Assembly (NCBI RefSeq): GCF_049651025.1
Contig: NZ_JBASBH010000106.1
Location: 1-64,000 of the forward strand
Length of the DNA: 64,000 nt
Direction of reading: 5' to 3'
Origin: Parvibaculum sp049651025
Lineage (GTDB): Bacteria; Pseudomonadota; Alphaproteobacteria; Parvibaculales; Parvibaculaceae
Under the pieces are notes generated by a model. That model was not told where the DNA came from. It saw only the letters and a program-made list of their open reading frames with translations, and did not search any database. Position 1 is the first letter of the stretch; each line of letters opens with the position of its first letter. Both the position numbers and the translations under genes were made by a program. Shown here piece after piece: positions 51,023 to 61,853 of the stretch.

Positions 51023-51544
51023 ATGACATTGAAAACCCTGTCGCCCGCAGAGGTGAAAGTGCTGAAGGATCGCGGCGCTGTCATCGTCGATATCCGCGAG
51101 CCGGACGAGTTCGCACGCGAACATATTCCCGGTGCGAAAAACGCGCCTCTGTCGAAGGCCGGTGGCGCTGTCGCGACGCATGAAGGCGAAGTTGTCGTCT
51201 ATCACTGCAAGTCCGGCATGCGCACGCAAGCCAATGCGGCAAGGCTCGCCTCCATCGCGAAATGCGAAGCCTATATTCTCGAAGGCGGGCTTGATGGCTG
51301 GAAGAAGGCGGGGCTTCCCGTCGCGGTCGATGCCAGCCAGCCGATAGACATCATGCGGCAGGTGCAGATCTCGGCGGGTTCGCTGGTCGTGATTGGCGTC
51401 ATTCTCGGCGCGGGTCTGCATCCGGCCTTTTATGCGCTGTCGGCCTTTGTCGGCATCGGGCTTGTGACTGCCGGTGTCACCGGCTTTTGCGGCATGGCGC
51501 GGTTTCTCGCGCTGATGCCATGGAACAGGCGTTCAGCCGCGTAG
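51023..51544 (+). CDS. Rhodanese domain protein with C-terminal TM (YgaP-like)
   Basis: A 173-residue protein. The N-terminal rhodanese domain (about 5-105) has the active Cys in VVYHCKSGMRTQ; two TM helices (about 115-160, DUF2892-like) anchor it. It transfers sulfane sulfur, for example thiosulfate or glutathione persulfide, and complements Blh in sulfide detoxification. AGGAGCGGAG precedes the start, 40 bases after bigR. Confidence 0.88.
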   Translation: MTLKTLSPAEVKVLKDRGAVIVDIREPDEFAREHIPGAKNAPLSKAGGAVATHEGEVVVYHCKSGMRTQANAARLASIAKCEAYILEGGLDGWKKAGLPVAVDASQPIDIMRQVQISAGSLVVIGVILGAGLHPAFYALSAFVGIGLVTAGVTGFCGMARFLALMPWNRRSAA

Positions 51545-51556
51545 AGAGACACAGAC

Positions 51557-52341
51557 ATGCCGCTCGCCGATCTTCTTGCGCTTGCTTCCGGCGGCCTTGT
51601 CGGCCTGACGCTCGGGCTCATCGGCGGCGGCGGTTCGATCCTTGCCGTGCCGCTGCTGATCTATGTCGTCGGCATTTCCTCGACGCATGTCGCAATCGGT
51701 ACGAGCGCGGTGGCCGTTGCAGCGAATGCGTTGGCGGGCGTTTTTCTCCATGCACGCGCGAAAACGGTCAAATGGCCTTGCGCGCTTGTCTTTGCTGCAT
51801 CCGGCGTCCTCGGCGCCTTTGCGGGCGCGCGGCTCGGCAAGGCGGTTGACGGGCAATTGCTGCTATCGCTGTTCGGACTTGTGATGATCGTCATCGGCGT
51901 TTCGATGTTGCTGCGCCGGAGCGACGGCGGCAATCCCGATGTTCGCCTCGATCAGGCGTCGGCGCGCGACCTGCTGCCCTCGCTTGTCGGTTACGGACTT
52001 GCCGTTGGTGTGTTGTCGGGATTTTTCGGCATCGGCGGCGGGTTTCTCATCGTGCCCGGTCTTATCGGCGCAACGAACATGCCGATCCTTTATGCCGTCG
52101 GCTCGTCGCTCGTGTCGGTGGCGGCTTTCGGTTTTGCCACGGCATCAAGCTATGCGCTGTCGGGCCTTGTCGACTGGCATGTCGCGGCGCTTGTACTTGG
52201 CGGCGGCATCGTCGGCGCGCTTGCCGGAACGATGCTTGCGCGCAGGCTGGCTGCGCGCAAGCAGATGCTCGTTCAGGTATTTGCCGCCATTGTCATTCTG
52301 GTCGGGCTTTATGTGAGCGGGCGCGGCATCGCCGCGCTGCT

Positions 52342-52345
<4 letters not shown>
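51557..52345 (+). CDS. tauE: Sulfite exporter TauE/SafE family permease
   Basis: A 262-residue protein with about eight TM helices and the twofold TauE repeat: GLVGLTLGLIGGGGSILAVPLL (about 13-34) and GVLSGFFGIGGGFLIVPGLIG (about 153-173). Members export sulfite or organosulfur compounds; after Blh activity sulfite is the expected toxic product. It ends at the convergent ccr stop with a 4-base overlap. Confidence 0.9.
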
Positions 52346-53628
<1,283 letters not shown>

Positions 53629-53792
53629 TGCTTACCTCAACCCTTTGCAGGGGATGCCTGCGGGCCTTTTTGGGGCTGGATTTGCGGCTTCTTCCCTCCC
53701 GGAAGGTTCCGCGGTGCCCTGGTCAGTGATGTGCTCGTCCTCCCGACCGATTGGCCAGATCATTAGCGCAGGCCATGCCGGAAGCAAGGATT

Positions 53793-53809
53793 TTTTGCGG
53801 TGCAACAAA
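53793..53809. promoter_or_regulatory. 17-bp element shared with ecm upstream region
   Basis: TTTTGCGGTGCAACAAA, with the core dyad TTGC-GGT-GCAA, is 165 bases upstream of ccr. An identical copy is found upstream of ecm at 61789-61805. It is a candidate operator for carbon-flux control. Confidence 0.55.
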
Positions 53810-53870
53810 AGATCAACTAGGCGCGGACGCGAGGTAAATTCATCCTTTTTCGCCGTTCCGTAAATGCCTC

Positions 53871-53894
53871 TTCTCAGTATAAGCTACTTGAGAA
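53871..53894. promoter_or_regulatory. TTCTCA-N12-TGAGAA dyad upstream of ferritin-like gene
   Basis: Six-bp perfect arms 12 bases apart, centred 57 bases before the ferritin-like gene start. A typical size for a dimeric regulator site or promoter-overlapping operator. Confidence 0.45.
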
Positions 53895-53895
53895 T

Positions 53896-53912
53896 GCGGA
53901 GTGCCACTCCGC
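53896..53912. promoter_or_regulatory. GCGGAGT/ACTCCGC hairpin in leader of ferritin-like gene
   Basis: A perfect 7-bp stem with a 3-base loop, starting 2 bases after the previous dyad and 28 bases before the ATG. It could form an RNA hairpin in the 5' leader or be a second operator. Confidence 0.4.
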
Positions 53913-53939
53913 AAGCGGGCTTTTGGGAGGAGGAACCGC

Positions 53940-55022
53940 ATGAGCTTCAGCAAGCAATACGCGATCGAGCTTGAAGGCAGTCACTGGTCTGTGCCGCAAA
54001 GTTTCGATGCAACGTTCAACTGGGAATATGACCCCGAGCGCACGGCCATGATGGGGCTCTATCGCAAGGGCATCGAGATGCAGTGGGACGCGAATACGCG
54101 CCTCGACTGGTCCCAGGAACTCGACGAGGACAATCCCGAGCAACTGCCCGACGAAATGCTGCCGATCAACGGTATGGCGCAGTTCGAGAAAATGTCGCGC
54201 AAGGAAAAGGCGAATGTGCGCAAACATTTTCAGGCCTGGCAGCTCTCGCAATTCATGCAGGGCGAGCAGGGCGCGCTGATCTGCACCGCGAAGATCGTGA
54301 CGCAGGTGCCGGACATGGATTCGAAGTTCTATGCCTCGACGCAGGTGATCGACGAGGCGCGTCACGTCGAGAGCTACAAGCGCTTGCTGGAGAAATTCAA
54401 GATCGTCTATCCGATGACGAAGCCGTTGCAGGACCTGATCGAACAGACATTGCGCGATAGCCGATGGGATATGACCTATCTCGGCATGCAGGTCGTCATC
54501 GAGGGGCTGGCGCTCGCGTCATTTGCGCAGATCCGCGACAATGCGCAGAACCCGCTGGCCGCCGCCGTCAATGCTTACGTCATGCAGGATGAAGCCCGCC
54601 ACGTGGCTTTCGGGCGGCTTGCGCTGCGCGACTATTATCCGAAGATTTCCGAAAAGGAACGCGACGAGCGCGAAGAGTTTCTGCTCGAAGCGAGCTATCT
54701 GATGCGCGACCGTTTCGATGCCGTCGAGGTCTGGAAGAATCTCGGTCTCGATCCGGTGGCCTGCGGCGAGCACATGTATAATTCGGGCTTCATGACGAAG
54801 TTCCGCAACTCGCTCTTCCAGCGCATCGTTCCCATCGTGAAGGATGTCGGGCTTTGGGGTTCGCGCATTCGCAAGGGATATGAAGAGATGGGCGTGCTCG
54901 ACTACGCCAATCAGGATGTCGACAAGATGCAGTCCGATGATGACAATATTGCGCGCGAGTTCGATGCTCGCCGCAAGCATATCGAGCGGATTGCCGCGCG
55001 GGCGACGGCTGCGGCCGAGTGA
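53940..55022 (+). CDS. Ferritin-like diiron protein (possible oxygenase)
   Basis: A 360-residue ferritin-like protein. A two-iron ligand set is visible: E109 (QGEQGALI), E139 with H142 (IDEARHVESY), E188 (VVIEGLALA) and E218 with H221 (QDEARHVAFG). The paired DEARH motifs resemble ribonucleotide-reductase R2-like, AurF-like and other diiron oxygenases. Substrate unknown. The ATG at 53940 has GGGAGGAGG before it. It is convergent with the BVMO gene, and stands alone on its strand before the terminator. Confidence 0.82.
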   Translation: MSFSKQYAIELEGSHWSVPQSFDATFNWEYDPERTAMMGLYRKGIEMQWDANTRLDWSQELDEDNPEQLPDEMLPINGMAQFEKMSRKEKANVRKHFQAWQLSQFMQGEQGALICTAKIVTQVPDMDSKFYASTQVIDEARHVESYKRLLEKFKIVYPMTKPLQDLIEQTLRDSRWDMTYLGMQVVIEGLALASFAQIRDNAQNPLAAAVNAYVMQDEARHVAFGRLALRDYYPKISEKERDEREEFLLEASYLMRDRFDAVEVWKNLGLDPVACGEHMYNSGFMTKFRNSLFQRIVPIVKDVGLWGSRIRKGYEEMGVLDYANQDVDKMQSDDDNIAREFDARRKHIERIAARATAAAE

Positions 55023-55060
55023 GCGTTGTGATCGGATAGGCTGATTTCCGTGCTTGCGTG

Positions 55061-55100
55061 AGCGCCGGAACCATTGAACTGGTTCCGGCGCTTGTCTTTT
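55061..55100 (+). terminator. Intrinsic terminator after the ferritin-like gene
   Basis: A perfect 13-bp stem (AGCGCCGGAACCA at 55061-55073 and TGGTTCCGGCGCT at 55080-55092) with a six-base loop and a TGTCTTTT tail. It lies between the convergent ferritin-like and BVMO genes and may serve both. Confidence 0.9.
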
Positions 55101-55109
55101 CGGGTCGCT

Positions 55110-56927
<1,818 letters not shown>

Positions 56928-56941
56928 TAAGCCTCCCCATT

Positions 56942-56956
56942 CTGATAATTTGTCAG
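56942..56956. promoter_or_regulatory. CTGATAATTTGTCAG palindrome upstream of the BVMO gene
   Basis: A 15-bp near-palindrome (6 of 7 pairs) lies 15-29 bases upstream of the BVMO start, where a TetR-type repressor would block transcription. No regulator gene is encoded next to it. Confidence 0.5.
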
Positions 56957-57103
56957 TTTGTTTTTTCTCATTGTCCTGATCTTGGGGCGCAATGCAATGG
57001 AAACTATGAGCGTCGGGGTCCGGCCTGAAAGCCTCAATGAAAACCCGTGAAAAGCCGCCAAAAAGTGAGACGCGCTCTACGGCGGTTTTGTGGGGGGAGG
57101 CGC

Positions 57104-57122
57104 CGGCGCTAGAATAGCGCCG
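57104..57122. promoter_or_regulatory. CGGCGCTA-gaa-TAGCGCCG dyad upstream of the P450
   Basis: A perfect 8-bp inverted repeat with a 3-base centre, 37 bases upstream of the P450 start. Either an operator or a leader hairpin. Between this and the previous palindrome, the 231-base gap shows nothing else I can name. Confidence 0.5.
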
Positions 57123-57158
57123 CGATGAAATGCGTCATTTGACGACGGGAGAGTTTCG

Positions 57159-58484
57159 ATGACGGATAAAAATCCGACCACGCGGCAGGATTACACGCGC
57201 AGCAATGCGGAAATGGCGGCGCAATGGAAGATCGACGTCAACCGCGATCCCTATGACATCCCGCTTGCCGAACTTGACCCCGGACATGACGATCTTTTCG
57301 CCGCTAACAAGATGCTCCCTTATTTCGAGCGTCTGCGCGCTGAAGACCCCGTGCATCTGTCCGAAAGCGGGCCTTATGGCCGCTATTGGTCGATCACGAA
57401 ATATGACGACATCATGCATGTGGACACCAACCACAAAGTCTTCTCTTCGGATATTCGCAATGGCGGCATCCGGCTTGGTGGCCAGCGCCTTGAAAGCGAG
57501 CCCGATCCGCTGACGCATCTGCCCATGTTCATCATGGAAGACCCGCCCAAACATGATGAGCAGCGCAAGGCCGTGCAGCCCATGTTCCAGCCGCAAAATC
57601 TGTTGAGCCTCGAACCGCTGATCCGCGAGCGCGCAGGACTCATTCTGGATGAGCTGCCGCGCGGCAAGGAGTTCAACTGGGTGCGTGAAGTTTCCGTCGA
57701 ACTAACGGGCCGGACGCTGGCCACGCTGTTCGATGTGCCGCAGGAAGATCGGCACGAGCTGATCCATTGGTCCGATACGGTCGAGCGCCTCGGCGATCCT
57801 GAATATTTCGAAACGCCCGAAGCCGGTTTCATGGAACTCTGGAAGTGCTGGGAATATTTCGACGCCGTCTGGAAGGAGCGCCAGTCGCGCAAGGTGCCGG
57901 GCACGGATCTCATTTCCATGCTGGTTCACAGCCCGTCCACCAAGGATATGTCGCCGAACGAATATCTCGGAAACATGCTGCTCCTCATCGTCGGCGGCAA
58001 TGACACCACTCGCAACTCGATCACGGGCGGTGTCCTCGCGCTCAACCAGAACCCGGGCGAATATAAAAAGCTTCACGACAATCCCGACATCATTCCGAAC
58101 ATGGTGTCCGAGATCATTCGCTATCAAAGCCCGGTCGCGCATATGTGCCGCACGGCGCTTGAGGACACGGAAATCCGTGGCCGGAAAATCAGGAAATGGG
58201 ACAAGGTGGCGATGTGGTACGTCTCGGGCAATCGGGATGATGAAAAAATACACCGCGCCAATGAGTTCCTGATCGACCGCGAGGGCGCGCGCCATCATCT
58301 GTCATTCGGCTTTGGAATCCATCGCTGCGTCGGCAATCGCGTCGGCGAAATGCAGTTGCGCATTCTCTGGGAAGAAATCCAGAAGCGTTTCAAGAAAGTC
58401 GAAGTTGTGGGCGAGCCGAAATATCTGCGGTCCAACTTCATTCGCGGCATCACGGAACTGCCCGTAATCGTCCATAGCCATTAA
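57159..58484 (+). CDS. Cytochrome P450, CYP153 family (alkane terminal hydroxylase type)
   Basis: A 441-residue soluble P450. The haem-binding C390 is in FGFGIHRCVGNRVGEMQLRILWEEI, a CYP153-type segment; the I-helix GGNDTTRNS (279-287) and ExxR (E318-R321) are intact. CYP153 enzymes hydroxylate the terminal carbon of medium-chain alkanes and cyclic alkanes, using separate ferredoxin and reductase partners, which are not in this window. GGGAG precedes the start. A strong terminator follows 12 bases after the stop. Confidence 0.92.
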   Translation: MTDKNPTTRQDYTRSNAEMAAQWKIDVNRDPYDIPLAELDPGHDDLFAANKMLPYFERLRAEDPVHLSESGPYGRYWSITKYDDIMHVDTNHKVFSSDIRNGGIRLGGQRLESEPDPLTHLPMFIMEDPPKHDEQRKAVQPMFQPQNLLSLEPLIRERAGLILDELPRGKEFNWVREVSVELTGRTLATLFDVPQEDRHELIHWSDTVERLGDPEYFETPEAGFMELWKCWEYFDAVWKERQSRKVPGTDLISMLVHSPSTKDMSPNEYLGNMLLLIVGGNDTTRNSITGGVLALNQNPGEYKKLHDNPDIIPNMVSEIIRYQSPVAHMCRTALEDTEIRGRKIRKWDKVAMWYVSGNRDDEKIHRANEFLIDREGARHHLSFGFGIHRCVGNRVGEMQLRILWEEIQKRFKKVEVVGEPKYLRSNFIRGITELPVIVHSH

Positions 58485-58495
58485 GGCGCGCAAAT

Positions 58496-58533
58496 AAAAA
58501 GCCGTCGCGGGGAGCGCCCTGCGACGGCTTTTG
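58496..58533 (+). terminator. Terminator after the P450 (copy of the one at 60386)
   Basis: AAAAAGCCGTCGCGGGG pairs with CCCTGCGACGGCTTTT (core stem GCCGTCGC at 58501-58508 with GCGACGGC at 58521-58528). A and T tracts on both sides make it bidirectional. The same hairpin and its 5' flank AAGGCGCGCAAATAAAAA recur at 60372. Confidence 0.9.
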
Positions 58534-58678
58534 ATTGACGCAAGGTAACGCCTCTGTGCCAAAGGCAATGCGAGTTACCGTCCGCACCGGGCTTTGAGGA
58601 AACCCCCGCCTCAGCCGTCGCCTCAAAGTTGCAGATCGTTATAGTAAGCCCGGTCGAGAAACATGGAGGCTGGGCGGA

Positions 58679-59515
58679 ATGACAAATTTCATCAAGGACA
58701 AGGTCATCGTCATCACGGGTGCCGGTGGTGGTTTCGGCAGGCTGATTGCGCAAAAGGCGGCGGCGCTCGGCGGCAAGATCGTCTGCGCCGACATCGACGA
58801 GACAGGTCTCATCGAAACCGTCAGAAGCATCAGCACGCAAGGCGGCGTTGCTTCCCATGTCGTTGCAAGCGTCACGGACCTTGGTGCGATGCAGGCGCTT
58901 GCTGCCCATGCTGTTGAACAACATGGGCGCATCGACGTGATGGTCAACAATGCGGGTATCATGCCGCTTGCCTTTTTCGCCGATCACGCAGCCGCAGGCG
59001 AGGCGTGGTCGCGCTGCATCGACGTCAACGTCAAAGGCGTGGTGAACGGTATTTCCTGCGTTTTTGACCAGATGATGAGCCAGGGCCGCGGCCATGTCGT
59101 GAACATCTCCTCGATCTATGGGAATTTTCCGGTCGTCGGCGCGGGCGTCTATGGCGCAACAAAGGCAGCGGTGAATTTCCTGTCGGAATCGCTGCGCGTT
59201 GAAGCGCAAGGCAAGATCAAAGTCACAATCATCAAGCCGACAGGCGTACCCGGAACGGGCCTTGGCGCAGGCATCATCAATGCCGATGCGATCGTCGGCA
59301 TCCTCGGGCAGAATGCAGCCTCCTATGGCGGCGTCATGGCTTCGCTTGCGGCGGGCAGTAACGCGCCGGAATTGCGCGACCCCGATAATCCGCAATATGC
59401 GGCGCTTGAGCCCACCTATATCGCGGATGCCGTCATCACGGCCATCAATCAACCATGGGGCGTGTCGTTGGGCGACATCACCGTGCGGGCCACGGGCGAT
59501 GGGTACATTCTCTAG
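58679..59515 (+). CDS. Short-chain dehydrogenase/reductase
   Basis: A 278-residue SDR. Cofactor motif TGAGGGFG (13-20), NNAG (90-93) and the catalytic S144, Y158 and K162 (Y-GAT-K) are intact; D38 after the second strand suggests NAD preference. It is probably an alcohol or hydroxyacyl dehydrogenase acting on products of the neighbouring oxygenases. The P450 terminator lies between it and the P450, so it likely has its own promoter. Confidence 0.87.
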   Translation: MTNFIKDKVIVITGAGGGFGRLIAQKAAALGGKIVCADIDETGLIETVRSISTQGGVASHVVASVTDLGAMQALAAHAVEQHGRIDVMVNNAGIMPLAFFADHAAAGEAWSRCIDVNVKGVVNGISCVFDQMMSQGRGHVVNISSIYGNFPVVGAGVYGATKAAVNFLSESLRVEAQGKIKVTIIKPTGVPGTGLGAGIINADAIVGILGQNAASYGGVMASLAAGSNAPELRDPDNPQYAALEPTYIADAVITAINQPWGVSLGDITVRATGDGYIL

Positions 59516-59567
59516 CCCCACCAAAACATCAGTCGTCAAACAAGAAAATGAAAGAGGGAGATTCAAC

Positions 59568-60353
59568 ATGCTTATCGACAAGACAACATCGGCCGTCGTG
59601 ACAGGCGGGGCCTCGGGTCTTGGCCGCGCCAGCGCCACGGCGCTTGCGAAGGCCGGTGTCAAAGTGGCGATCTTCGATCTCAACGAGGAAAAGGGCGAGG
59701 AAGTTGCCCGCGAGATCGGTGCGCTGTTCTGCAAGGTGGACATCACAGACGAAGACAGTGTCATTGCCGGTCTCGACAAGGCCCGCAAAGCTCACGGTCA
59801 GGAGCGCATTCTCGTTCATTGCGCCCAGACCTCGCGGGGCCGCATGAAGACCGTCGGCCGCGACAGGGAGAATGGCGGCTTCATCCGCTACCCGACCGAG
59901 CTATATGAGTATTCCATTCGCGGCATCCTCGTTGCGAGCTATCGCATGGCCTCGCTCTGCGCGCTGGGCATGGCCTCGCTTGATCCGCTTGAAGACGGCG
60001 AGCGCGGCGTCATCACGCTCACCTCATCCGCCGCCGCGCAGGACGCGCAGGTCGGCCAGATCGGCTATGGTTCGGGCAAGGCAGGCGTCAACGGCCTCGT
60101 GCTGCCCATGGCGCGCGATCTGATGGACCTCGGCATTCGCGTCAATTCCATCATGCCCGGCATTTTTGCGACCCCGCCCATGATGGGCGCGCCTGAAAAA
60201 GTGCTGAACACGCTCGCCGCTTCCGTGCCGTTCCCCAAGCGTCTGGGCAAGCCGGAAGAGTTTGGCAGCTTCGTCCTTGAACTGGTCCGCAACAGCTATT
60301 TCAACGGTCAGGCCATAAGGCTCGACGGGGCAATCCGCATGCCGCCGCGCTGA
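59568..60353 (+). CDS. Short-chain dehydrogenase, HSD17B10-like (3-hydroxyacyl-CoA dehydrogenase type)
   Basis: A 261-residue SDR. TGGASGLGRA (12-21), the DLNEEKGEE segment after strand 2 and the Y-GSG-K active site in GQIGYGSGKAG are present. Length and the IMPGIFATPPMMGAPEKV tail resemble type II 3-hydroxyacyl-CoA dehydrogenases. An AGAGGGAG sequence precedes ATG 59568. It follows the other SDR by 52 bases and is probably co-transcribed with it. Confidence 0.86.
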   Translation: MLIDKTTSAVVTGGASGLGRASATALAKAGVKVAIFDLNEEKGEEVAREIGALFCKVDITDEDSVIAGLDKARKAHGQERILVHCAQTSRGRMKTVGRDRENGGFIRYPTELYEYSIRGILVASYRMASLCALGMASLDPLEDGERGVITLTSSAAAQDAQVGQIGYGSGKAGVNGLVLPMARDLMDLGIRVNSIMPGIFATPPMMGAPEKVLNTLAASVPFPKRLGKPEEFGSFVLELVRNSYFNGQAIRLDGAIRMPPR

Positions 60354-60385
60354 GGCATTAGCGGCTCTTTAAAGGCGCGCAAATA

Positions 60386-60424
60386 AAAAGCCGTCGCGGG
60401 GTGTTCCCTGCGACGGCTTTATTT
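60386..60424. terminator. Bidirectional terminator between SDR and acyl-CoA dehydrogenase
   Basis: GCCGTCGC (60390-60397) pairs with GCGACGGC (60410-60417), flanked by A and T tracts. It separates two convergent genes. Near-identical to the hairpin at 58496-58533. Confidence 0.9.
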
Positions 60425-60441
60425 CGTTTAGTCGTTAGGGC

Positions 60442-61689
60442 CTACCAGAGACCGTATTTCTGCACTTCGGCGCGACCGACGACCATGTGATGCACCTCAT
60501 CGGGACCATCGGCGAAACGCAGATGGCGCATGTCGGTGTACATGTCGGCAAGCGGCGTCCACTGGGAGATGCCGGCGGCGCCATGCATCTGGATCGCCTG
60601 ATCGATGATGAGGCACACTTTCTCCGGCACCATCGCCTTGACCGCGCTGACATAGACGCGGGCTTCCTTGTTGCCCAGCACGTCCATGGCGCGGGCCGCC
60701 TGAAGCACGGCGAGACGCATCGCGGTGATTTCAATACGGGCGCGCGAAATGACTTCAAGGTTCTTGCCGAGCTTCGCAATCGGCTTGCCGAAGGCTTCGC
60801 GCGTGGCGGAGCGCTTCACCATCAGTTCCAGCGCCTTTTCGGCCTTGCCGATCGAGCGCATGCAGTGATGGATGCGGCCAGGCCCCAGGCGGACCTGGCT
60901 GATTTCAAAACCGCGGCCTTCGCCGAGCAGAATGTTTTCCTTGGGCACGCGCACATTCGTGAAGCGGATGTGCATGTGGCCATGCGGCGCGTGGTCCTTG
61001 CCGAAGACATGCATCGGCCCGAGAATTTCAACGCCGGGCGTGTCGATGGGCACGAGGATCTGCGACTGCTGCTTGCTCGGCGCGGCGTTGGGGCTCGTGC
61101 GCACCATCACGATCATGATCTTGCAGCGCGGGTCGCCTGCGCCGGAAATGTAGAACTTCTCGCCATTGATGACCCAGTCATCGCCGTCAAGCACGGCGCT
61201 GGTGCGCACGTTCTTGGCGTCGGAGCTTGGCACATCGGGTTCGGTCATCGCATAGGCAGACCGGATGTCGCCGTTGAGGAGCGGCTCCAGCCACTTCTTC
61301 TTTTGCGCGGGCGTGCCGACGCGCTCCAGCACTTCCATGTTGCCGGTGTCGGGCGCGCTGCAATTGAGCGATTCTGACGCGAGCGGCGATTTGCCGAGTT
61401 CGACCGCGATATAGGCATAGTCGAGATTGCTGAGGCCGGCGCCGATTTCGGAGTCCGGCAGGAAGAAATTCCAAAGGCCCGATTCCTTGGCCTTGTTCTT
61501 GGCGCCTTCCAGCAGTTCAAGCTGGCGCGGATGCCAGCTCCAGCGGTCCGTCTTCTCGTCGTTGAGACGGAAAAACTCTTCGGTGATCGGTTCGACGTTT
61601 TCCTTGATGTGCTTTTGCACGGCGGCCATCAGGGGCCGCGCCTGCTCCGACATGGCAAGCTGGAACAGGTCCTGGTCGAGGTCTGACAT
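60442..61689 (-). CDS. Acyl-CoA dehydrogenase (ACAD10/11-like)
   Basis: A 415-residue acyl-CoA dehydrogenase. AYAMTEPDVPSSDAKNVRTS (FAD site), GEKFYISGAGD and IDQAIQMHGAAGISQWTPLADMY at the C-terminus place it in the ACAD10/11-like group; RIHHCMRSIGKAEKALELM is also typical. It oxidises a saturated acyl-CoA to the 2-enoyl-CoA and passes electrons to EtfAB. Preferred start ATG 61689 (MSDLDQDLF); an ATG four codons upstream also exists. Divergent from ecm. Confidence 0.9.
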   Translation of the reverse strand: MSDLDQDLFQLAMSEQARPLMAAVQKHIKENVEPITEEFFRLNDEKTDRWSWHPRQLELLEGAKNKAKESGLWNFFLPDSEIGAGLSNLDYAYIAVELGKSPLASESLNCSAPDTGNMEVLERVGTPAQKKKWLEPLLNGDIRSAYAMTEPDVPSSDAKNVRTSAVLDGDDWVINGEKFYISGAGDPRCKIMIVMVRTSPNAAPSKQQSQILVPIDTPGVEILGPMHVFGKDHAPHGHMHIRFTNVRVPKENILLGEGRGFEISQVRLGPGRIHHCMRSIGKAEKALELMVKRSATREAFGKPIAKLGKNLEVISRARIEITAMRLAVLQAARAMDVLGNKEARVYVSAVKAMVPEKVCLIIDQAIQMHGAAGISQWTPLADMYTDMRHLRFADGPDEVHHMVVGRAEVQKYGLW

Positions 61690-61788
61690 ACTCTCATCCA
61701 TCCATAAGTTTTCAGTTTCGATCCGGGCAGGGTAATGCCTCGGCGGCCTATGTGAAACCTAATCCGGCGCGTCTTGATGCCTTGGCTC

Positions 61789-61805
61789 TTTTGCGGTGCA
61801 ACAAA
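61789..61805. promoter_or_regulatory. 17-bp element upstream of ecm, identical to the one before ccr
   Basis: TTTTGCGGTGCAACAAA, core dyad TTGC-GGT-GCAA, 49 bases upstream of the ecm start and in the divergent gap with the acyl-CoA dehydrogenase gene. The identical 17 bases occur at 53793-53809. Confidence 0.55.
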
Positions 61806-61853
61806 GCCTGTGATAATGGGTCTTTGTGGGCAGACATGCGTTCAGGAACTGGA

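Larger units (their letters stand above)
53629..53939. other. Intergenic region between ccr and the ferritin-like gene
   Basis: No credible gene is seen in these 311 bases. They hold the TTTTGCGGTGCAACAAA element (53793-53809), a TTCTCA-N12-TGAGAA dyad (53871-53894) and a hairpin GCGGAGT-gcc-ACTCCGC (53896-53912). The region should contain the divergent promoters of ccr and the ferritin-like gene. Confidence 0.7.
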
